DNA from: an uncultured Streptococcus sp.
GTDB lineage: Bacteria > Bacillota > Bacilli > Lactobacillales > Streptococcaceae
DNA length: 11,419 bases
NCBI GenBank assembly: GCA_902461025.1
Contig: CABPWC010000051.1
Location: 1 to 11,419, forward strand
Direction: 5' to 3'
Shown here piece by piece: positions 6,714 through 11,419 of the stretch. The notes under the pieces were generated by a model that saw only the letters and a list, made by a program, of their open reading frames with translations, had not been told where the DNA came from and did no database searches. Every line of letters starts with the position of its first letter. Within the stretch, counting starts at the first letter, position 1. Made by a program: the position numbers and the translations under genes.

Positions 6714-8798
6714 ATGAAACCTATACTTGAAACCATTGATACGCGTTTTGGAACAGCCAGTAAACATGCATTTTCACGAGGAAACACCCTACCCTACACT
6801 GGAGTGCCTTTTGGGATGAATTACTTTGTTCCACAAACTAGTGATCAGGAAGGATCTTGGTTTTTTGATCCCCATCTTCCCATATTTCAGGGTATTCGAT
6901 TAACCCATCAGCCTAGCCCTTGGATTGGTGATTATTCTTGGTTACTACTGACTCCAGTTACAGGAAAAATCAGCGGTGACACGCTCTTCCATCGTCAGTC
7001 TTCCTATAATCTTGAGCGTGCTATTTTCAATCCTCATTACCTCAGAATTTTTTCTGAACGTTACCAGATTGAAACTCAGTTAAGTCCCACTTGCTATGGA
7101 GCTTCTATTCAACTAAGACAGATACAAGGAAAAAAACTTTCCCTCTATCTTCACGCGGCGGATAAACTGACAGTCGAACAAGTCGATAAGCGAACTCTGG
7201 CCCTGAGACAAGAAGGAGAAACTGAAACCAATAAAAGTCCTCTCGTCATGTTTACTGCTCTTGCATTCTCTACGGATATTGAATCTATCAATCAAGAGGG
7301 ACAAGACTGGCGAATTGACTTGGCTGGAGCGAAAGTTCAAGTTCAACTGGCAACTTCCTTTATTTCCAAAGAACAAGCTCTCTTTAATCTTCCTAAACAG
7401 AATTTTGAAGAGACAAAAACAAACGCCAAAGAAAGTTGGGAAGACCTTCTGGGCCGTTTTGATATCGTAGAAACCGACTCAGTAGAACGAACATTTTTTG
7501 ACCACTGCCTCTACAGGCTTTTCCTCTTCCCGCAAACCTTTTATGAGGTAAATGAGCAAGGTGAAAACATCCATATGGACCTGGCTTCAGGAACTAGCAA
7601 ACCAGGTCTGCTCTTTACCAACAATGGCTTCTGGGACACATTCCGCACTTCATTCCCACTCTTTGCCTTGATTATTCCAGAGCACTATCGTCAGTTTCTT
7701 GAAGGTTTCCTCAATAGCTATAGAGATACCGGGTATCTTCCTAAGTGGCTGGCTCCTGACGAAAGAGGAATGATGCCTGGGACTTTGATTGATGGTGTAC
7801 TAGCAGATAGTGCTTGCAAAGACATGGCACCTGAACTTGAAGAAGAATTTCTCAAAGCCATGATCGAAACTGCGACCAAGGCAGATCCAAAAGCCATAAA
7901 CGGACGCCATGGCCTTTCTCAATACCAGAAACTCGGCTACTTATCCACAGATTATCATGAAAGTGTCAGTCACACACTAGACTATGCTTACAGTGACTTT
8001 TGTATCTCTACTTGTGCAGCAAAATTAGGGCAAGAAGAGCTAGCCCAAACCTATGCCCACTATTCTAAGAATTATCAAAATCTATTTGACCCTGAGACAG
8101 GCTATATGAGGGCGCGTGATGTAGATGGAAACTTCCGTCCTGACTTTTCTCCTTATAGTTGGGGCCGTGACTACGCTGAGTGTTCAGCCGTTCAAGCCAG
8201 TCTGGGTGTCTTGCATGACATTTCTGGACTTAGCCAACTAATGGGTGGAAAAGAAGCTTTTAGCAACTATCTTTTGAAAGCTTGTCAAAGTCTCCCACTC
8301 TTTGAAACGACGGGCTATGGCTATGAAATCCATGAGATGAGTGAGATGGCAACAGCGCCATTTGGTCAACTAGCCATTTCAAACCAACCAAGTTTCCACA
8401 TCCCTTATCTTTTCCGCTATAGTAATGTTCCCCAATATACCAGTCTTTTGATCAAGACTCTCCGTCAAAAGGCCTTTCGAGCTGGCTGGGATGCTTATCC
8501 AGGAGATGAGGATAATGGCAGTCTATCGGCTTGGTATGTGTGGTCTGCTCTCGGACTTTACCCAACTTGCCCAGGAAAAGCAAGTTATGACCTTGGAATT
8601 CCGTACTTTGACCACCTTCGTGTCTATCTAGCCCAAGAAGATAAATGGCTTGATATTCGTACTCAACAGAATCATGAACACTTCCACTTTGTCCAAAACT
8701 GTCTACTGGACGGGAAAGAAAAACAAAGCATCAGCCATCAGGAACTGCTCAATGCCAAGACTCTTGAATTTAATCTCGGCTGGTTACCAAAGCAGTAA
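6714..8798 (+). CDS. GH92 alpha-1,2-mannosidase
   Basis: The protein has 694 residues and no signal peptide. GH92 signatures occur in order: DTRFGTASKHAF with LPYTGVPFGMNYFVPQ at the N-terminus; NNGFWDTFRTSFPLF near 303-318; HESVSHTLDYAYSDFCIS; YAECSAVQASLGVLHD; and DAYPGDEDNGSLSAWYVWSALGLYP near 593-617. E489 in YAECSA and D598/D600 in GDEDNG have the same 109-residue spacing as the general acid E533 and base aspartates D642/D644 of Bacteroides BT3990 (numbers from memory), so the catalytic set looks intact. Family members are calcium-dependent, inverting exo-alpha-mannosidases; the streptococcal enzyme is expected to cleave alpha-1,2-mannose caps of high-mannose N-glycans in the cytoplasm. 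It is transcribed divergently from GH125, has its own promoter, and ends at a strong terminator, so it is probably monocistronic. The otherwise common GNEPSHH motif reads SNQPSFH here (556-562). Confidence 0.93.
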   Translation: MKPILETIDTRFGTASKHAFSRGNTLPYTGVPFGMNYFVPQTSDQEGSWFFDPHLPIFQGIRLTHQPSPWIGDYSWLLLTPVTGKISGDTLFHRQSSYNLERAIFNPHYLRIFSERYQIETQLSPTCYGASIQLRQIQGKKLSLYLHAADKLTVEQVDKRTLALRQEGETETNKSPLVMFTALAFSTDIESINQEGQDWRIDLAGAKVQVQLATSFISKEQALFNLPKQNFEETKTNAKESWEDLLGRFDIVETDSVERTFFDHCLYRLFLFPQTFYEVNEQGENIHMDLASGTSKPGLLFTNNGFWDTFRTSFPLFALIIPEHYRQFLEGFLNSYRDTGYLPKWLAPDERGMMPGTLIDGVLADSACKDMAPELEEEFLKAMIETATKADPKAINGRHGLSQYQKLGYLSTDYHESVSHTLDYAYSDFCISTCAAKLGQEELAQTYAHYSKNYQNLFDPETGYMRARDVDGNFRPDFSPYSWGRDYAECSAVQASLGVLHDISGLSQLMGGKEAFSNYLLKACQSLPLFETTGYGYEIHEMSEMATAPFGQLAISNQPSFHIPYLFRYSNVPQYTSLLIKTLRQKAFRAGWDAYPGDEDNGSLSAWYVWSALGLYPTCPGKASYDLGIPYFDHLRVYLAQEDKWLDIRTQQNHEHFHFVQNCLLDGKEKQSISHQELLNAKTLEFNLGWLPKQ
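7941..7949 (+). repeat. Perfect DnaA box inside the GH92 gene
   Basis: TTATCCACA occurs in coding sequence (encoding part of LSTDY). A single box in a gene is not evidence of function, but it adds to the local excess of this 9-mer. Confidence 0.3.
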
Positions 8799-8804
8799 TA
8801 ACTC

Positions 8805-8836
8805 AACCCCTTTGTCAGGCGCAAAGGGGTTTTCTT
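8805..8836 (+). terminator. Rho-independent terminator of GH92
   Basis: AACCCCTTTG (8805-8814) pairs perfectly with CAAAGGGGTT (8822-8831) around a 7-nt loop and is followed by TTTCTTA. It starts 7 nt after the GH92 stop codon. Confidence 0.9.
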
Positions 8837-8847
8837 ATCCATATAAA

Positions 8848-8870
8848 GTTTCCCACAAGCTGTGAATAAC
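8848..8870. repeat. Degenerate DnaA-box dyad 1
   Basis: Arms GTTTCCCACA (8848-8857) and TGTGAATAAC (8861-8870) are separated by 3 nt. The right arm contains TTATTCACA on the minus strand, a full match to the TTATNCACA consensus; the left is a 7/9 match. A further 8/9 match, TTATCCATA, lies just outside at 8835-8843. The arm length and spacing equal those of the perfect dyad at 9071-9093. Confidence 0.5.
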
Positions 8871-8882
8871 TTTCAACTTTTC

Positions 8883-8911
8883 TTTGGAAAATAGTTTCAA
8901 GTTTTTCCAAA
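8883..8911. repeat. Inverted repeat TTTGGAAAA / TTTTCCAAA
   Basis: Nine-base perfect arms (8883-8891 and 8903-8911) lie around an 11-nt spacer. A third related unit, GTTTTCCAA, follows at 8914-8922. TTTTCCAAA is one change from TTTTCCACA, a DnaA-box variant, so these may be degenerate boxes; alternatively they are just AT-rich repeats. Confidence 0.4.
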
Positions 8912-9070
8912 ATGTTTTCCAATCCAAGTCTATAGGATTTACAACCGAACACAGTCTGCAAATCTTGTTATACCAAGGTTTACAAAGACTTCATTGTTTT
9001 CCATTCTATCAATTTTATCTCCACTTCTCACATCAAAACTAGAAAGAGACAGTTGTTGTTGACACCTTGA

Positions 9071-9093
9071 GTTATCCACACGTTGTGGATAAC
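9071..9093. repeat. Perfect DnaA-box dyad 2
   Basis: Arms GTTATCCACA (9071-9080) and TGTGGATAAC (9084-9093) are exact reverse complements with a 3-nt spacer. Each arm contains a perfect TTATCCACA DnaA box, in head-to-head orientation. It lies about 130 bp upstream of the permease start, next to an AT-rich stretch. DnaA is the obvious candidate ligand; an unknown repressor recognising the dyad is the alternative. Confidence 0.65.
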
Positions 9094-9168
9094 CTTTTCT
9101 CAACCAACAAGCCCTACTCCCTATCTGTTAGCTAGTTTTTACATTTTTTATAGTAAATTTTAAATTTT

Positions 9169-9183
9169 GTTAGGCGCTTTCAA
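9169..9183 (-). promoter_or_regulatory. Candidate cre (CcpA) site at the permease promoter
   Basis: On the minus strand TTGAAAGCGCCTAAC matches 12 of 15 positions of the WTGWAARCGYWWWCW consensus, including the full TTGAAAGCGC half. It occupies the -35 region of the permease promoter, where bound CcpA would be expected to repress. Its three mismatches are all in the right half. Confidence 0.5.
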
Positions 9184-9190
9184 AAAAACA

Positions 9191-9199
9191 TGATATACT
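9191..9199 (+). promoter_or_regulatory. Extended -10 promoter of the permease
   Basis: TGATATACT has the TGn extension and a 5/6 match to TATAAT. Transcription would start near 9206. The ribosome site AGGAG (9214-9218) is 5 nt from the ATG, so the leader is very short. Confidence 0.65.
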
Positions 9200-9223
9200 G
9201 AAATTATCAGAAAAGGAGACATT

Positions 9224-10672
9224 ATGAAAAAAGATCAACACCAACTGAATTGGCTGATGGTTTCTCTGATTGCCTTCAACATGGTTTGGGGGCTAGGAAA
9301 CGTCGTCAATAACTATTCTCAACAGGGAATTTCAGTCGTCGTATCTTGGATTTTAATCCTCGCGCTTTACTTCATCCCATACTCACTCATCGTCGGACAA
9401 CTCGGTTCTACCTTCAAGGAAAGCGGTAGCGGTGTTAGTGACTGGGTTGAAAAAACATCAACCAAACGTCTAGCTTACTTTGCTGCTTGGACATACTGGG
9501 TTGTTCACATTCCTTACCTCGCACAAAAGCCTCAAGGAATCCTAATCCCGCTCGGATGGGCCTTGCAAGGTAACGGACAGTTTCTAAAACAAATTGACAT
9601 CCACTGGATTGTTATTCTCTGCTTACTAATCTTTGGACTTTTCCTCTACCTTTCTACAAAAGGATTGACAACTCTTAAAGTCATCGGTAGTTTGGCAGGA
9701 AGTGCTATGCTGATCATGTCTTTACTCTTTGTGCTTTTGGCTGTCGGTCTGCCTTTCATCAAACCAGATATCCAGTTTGCGACGCCACACATGGATCAAC
9801 TGAGCACCTACATTCCCAACTTTGATTTTTCTTATTTTACAACCATCTCACTACTGGTCTTTGCAGTCGGTGGTTGTGAAAAAATTTCCCCTTATGTGAA
9901 TCAAACTCGCAATCCTGCAAAAGAATTTCCAAAAGGTATGATTGTGATGGCAATCATGGTAGGTCTCTCTGCTATCCTCGGGTCAGTTGCCATGGGAATG
10001 CTATTTGATGGCAATAATATCCCTGAAGACCTCATGCGTAATGGTGCTTATCAAGCCTTCCAAATGTTAGGAAATTCTTGGGGAGTTGGAAATCTCTTTG
10101 TCGTAATCTATGCTCTTACAAACATGGTCGGGCAAATCGCGGCACTTGCCTTCTCTATCGACGCACCATTACAAATCCTACTCAATAACGCTGACGAAAA
10201 CTACATCCCAAGCTGGCTTCGTAAACGTACTGAAAAAGGTGTCCTCATTAACGGTTACCTCCTTACAGGCGTCCTCGTTAGCCTTATCATCATCCTTCCA
10301 ATTTTTGGTATCCAAGAAATTGATGGACTTGTAAAATGGATGACCAACCTCAATTCTATCGTAATGCCAATGCGTTATCTCTGGGTATTCCTTGCCTATA
10401 TGATGCTCAATCGCGCTTGGAAAACATACAAAAATGCCGAATACAAGTTTGTGAACAATCCTAAGCTTGGCTTTATTATCGGTACTTGGTGCTTCCTCTT
10501 CACTGCATTTGCTTGTATCCTAGGTATGGTTCCAAAAATTAACTATGCTGAGAATCCAACTGCTTGGCAATTCTCTCTTCTTACAAATATCTTGACCCCA
10601 ATTATTCTGATTGGTTTAGGTGTTATTCTACCAATACTTGCCAAAAAAGAACAAAAGAAACAAGTCAAATAA
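9224..10672 (+). CDS. APC-superfamily amino acid permease
   Basis: The protein has 482 residues and about 12 hydrophobic segments, roughly at 9-28, 38-60, 84-105, 127-145, 152-178, 203-220, 238-260, 289-312, 340-362, 375-396, 414-435 and 450-473. TM1 carries GLGNVVNN (23-30), the glycine-rich unwound substrate site of APC transporters. FAVGGCEKISPYVNQTRNPAKEFPKG (213-238) is the conserved TM6-loop signature of the family. The C-terminus is lysine-rich, as for inside-positive ends. It resembles glutamate/GABA-antiporter-type and related permeases of Firmicutes, but substrate and direction (uptake or exchange) cannot be assigned. It stands alone, with its own promoter, candidate cre site and terminator. 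No decarboxylase or aminotransferase is adjacent that would reveal a substrate. Confidence 0.85.
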   Translation: MKKDQHQLNWLMVSLIAFNMVWGLGNVVNNYSQQGISVVVSWILILALYFIPYSLIVGQLGSTFKESGSGVSDWVEKTSTKRLAYFAAWTYWVVHIPYLAQKPQGILIPLGWALQGNGQFLKQIDIHWIVILCLLIFGLFLYLSTKGLTTLKVIGSLAGSAMLIMSLLFVLLAVGLPFIKPDIQFATPHMDQLSTYIPNFDFSYFTTISLLVFAVGGCEKISPYVNQTRNPAKEFPKGMIVMAIMVGLSAILGSVAMGMLFDGNNIPEDLMRNGAYQAFQMLGNSWGVGNLFVVIYALTNMVGQIAALAFSIDAPLQILLNNADENYIPSWLRKRTEKGVLINGYLLTGVLVSLIIILPIFGIQEIDGLVKWMTNLNSIVMPMRYLWVFLAYMMLNRAWKTYKNAEYKFVNNPKLGFIIGTWCFLFTAFACILGMVPKINYAENPTAWQFSLLTNILTPIILIGLGVILPILAKKEQKKQVK

Positions 10673-10721
10673 TCTCTACTATTTGCCAGATAGTTCCACT
10701 TTTGTTTTTTTCCTGAAATAA

Positions 10722-10755
10722 AAATCCCTTTGAACAATAACGCTCAAGGGGATTT
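10722..10755. terminator. Bidirectional terminator between permease and polA
   Basis: AAATCCCTTTGA (10722-10733) pairs with TCAAGGGGATTT (10744-10755), giving a 12-bp stem with one G-U pair on one strand and a 10-nt loop. It is followed by CTTTTTG on the plus strand and by a T-rich tract (TTTTTATTT including the stem end) on the minus strand. It can serve both convergent genes. Confidence 0.88.
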
Positions 10756-10778
10756 CTTTTTGTCTAATAGTCTATTTT

Positions 10779-11419
10779 TTATTTGGCCTCATACCAAGTC
10801 ACGCCTTCATTTTCATCAGCAATCAGGGGAACACTGAGTTGAATGGCTTCTTCCATGGTTTGTTTGACGAGTTTTTTAATGGCTGCCAATTCTGACTTAG
10901 GCACTTCAAGAACAATTTCATCGTGTACTTGCAACAGCATTTTCGTTTGATAACCACCTGCTACCAAGGCCTTGTCTAGCTGAATCATAGCGATTTTGAG
11001 AATATCTGCAGCCGATCCTTGGATAGGTGAGTTGATTGCTGTACGCTCTGCAAAACCACGAATGTTAAAGTTACGCGAATTGATATCTGGCAACTCACGA
11101 CGACGTTTGAAGAGGGTCTCTACATAGCCCTTATCACGCGCCTCACGAACCACTTCATCCATGTAATTTTTGATACCTGGGAAGCGTTCAAAATAGGTAT
11201 CAATATAGGCTTTAGCCTCTTTACGGCTGATACCTAGATTATTTGATAACCCAAAGTCTGAAATTCCGTAAACAACTCCAAAATTGACAGCCTTGGCATT
11301 GCGACGGTCATTTGGAGTCACATCCTCAGGACGTTCAATTCCAAAGACACGCATGGCTGTTGATGTATGGATATCAGCTCCCTCTTGGAAGGCCTTGATT
11401 AAGTGCTCATCTTTAGAGA
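10779..11419 (-). CDS. polA: DNA polymerase I, C-terminal part (5' end beyond window)
   Basis: The frame is open from the right edge to TAA at 10781-10779, giving 212 codons of the polymerase domain. The internal ATG at 11354 is not the start: the sequence upstream, SKDEHLIKAFQEGADIHTSTA, continues the family alignment. The O-helix motif RRNAKAVNFGVVYG carries the conserved Arg, Lys, Phe and Tyr that bind the incoming nucleotide; Phe is at the position governing ddNTP discrimination in E. coli Pol I (F762). QVHDEIVLEV is motif C with the catalytic Asp-Glu. The motif A segment and the N-terminal 5'-nuclease domain lie outside. Pol I fills gaps and removes RNA primers in lagging-strand replication and repair. 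It converges on the permease gene across a shared terminator. Confidence 0.97.
   Translation of the reverse strand, partial: SKDEHLIKAFQEGADIHTSTAMRVFGIERPEDVTPNDRRNAKAVNFGVVYGISDFGLSNNLGISRKEAKAYIDTYFERFPGIKNYMDEVVREARDKGYVETLFKRRRELPDINSRNFNIRGFAERTAINSPIQGSAADILKIAMIQLDKALVAGGYQTKMLLQVHDEIVLEVPKSELAAIKKLVKQTMEEAIQLSVPLIADENEGVTWYEAK

Larger units (their letters stand above)
8837..9168. other. Long non-coding stretch between GH92 terminator and permease promoter
   Basis: About 330 bases have no convincing gene. They hold two DnaA-box-like dyads (8848-8870 and 9071-9093), a TTTGGAAAA/TTTTCCAAA inverted repeat (8883-8911), and a very AT-rich segment (about 9133-9170) near the permease promoter. 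A minus-strand frame is stop-free for 62 codons (9127-8942, stop TAA at 8939-8941). Its only ATG (9004) would give 21 residues (MENNEVFVNLGITRFADCVR...) with a poorly spaced GGAGA. I do not call it a gene. Confidence 0.7.

Noticed and set aside
9059..9064. TTGACA as a -35 element upstream of dyad 2
   Set aside because: No -10-like hexamer lies 16-18 nt downstream; that position falls in the DnaA-box dyad.
10543..10737. Minus-strand 64-codon frame opposite the permease C-terminus
   Set aside because: It is antisense to the last membrane segments and starts inside the bidirectional terminator. It is a shadow of the permease gene.

Overview
The window looks like chromosome of a mitis-group Streptococcus (S. 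pneumoniae, S. mitis, S. pseudopneumoniae or S. oralis). The evidence is AT-leaning coding sequence with strong AGGAGG-type ribosome sites, a pneumococcal-type BOX repeat at 5159-5263, and a set of cytoplasmic glycosidases that I recognise from the pneumococcal N-glycan degradation locus. The species is inferred. The only repeat-derived element seen is the BOX; there is no IS, phage, CRISPR or tRNA.

Layout: on the minus strand, reading right to left, a probable operon runs GH125 alpha-1,6-mannosidase (6543-5263), BOX repeat, GH38 alpha-mannosidase (5076-2431), a short stem-loop, ROK-family sugar kinase (2346-1477), and GH20 beta-N-acetylhexosaminidase (1483-1). The GH20 gene leaves the left edge and lacks its C-terminus. 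Divergent from GH125, on the plus strand, is a GH92 alpha-1,2-mannosidase (6714-8798) with its own extended -10 promoter and a strong terminator. A 425-base gap follows. It holds two DnaA-box-like dyads of identical geometry and, at its right end, an extended -10 promoter overlapped by a candidate cre site. Then comes a 12-TM amino-acid permease (9224-10672, plus). A bidirectional terminator separates it from the convergent C-terminal part of polA (10779-11419, minus), which runs off the right edge.

How the genes work together: none of the four glycosidases shows a signal peptide or cell-wall anchor, so they should act on imported glycans in the cytoplasm. GH92 (alpha-1,2), GH38 (mainly alpha-1,3) and GH125 (alpha-1,6) together cover the mannose linkages of a high-mannose N-glycan. 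GH20 removes terminal beta-GlcNAc/GalNAc. The ROK kinase could phosphorylate a released hexose for glycolysis, although its substrate cannot be read from sequence. No transporter, secreted endoglycosidase or regulator for this pathway is in the window.

Most unusual non-coding signal: perfect DnaA boxes (TTATCCACA) occur four times in 11.4 kb, two of them as a perfect inverted pair in the gap at 9071-9093. A second, degenerate dyad with the same 10-3-10 spacing lies 223 bp upstream. With polA next door, this suggests an origin-proximal location or a DnaA-binding/titration site. That is an inference from motif content only.
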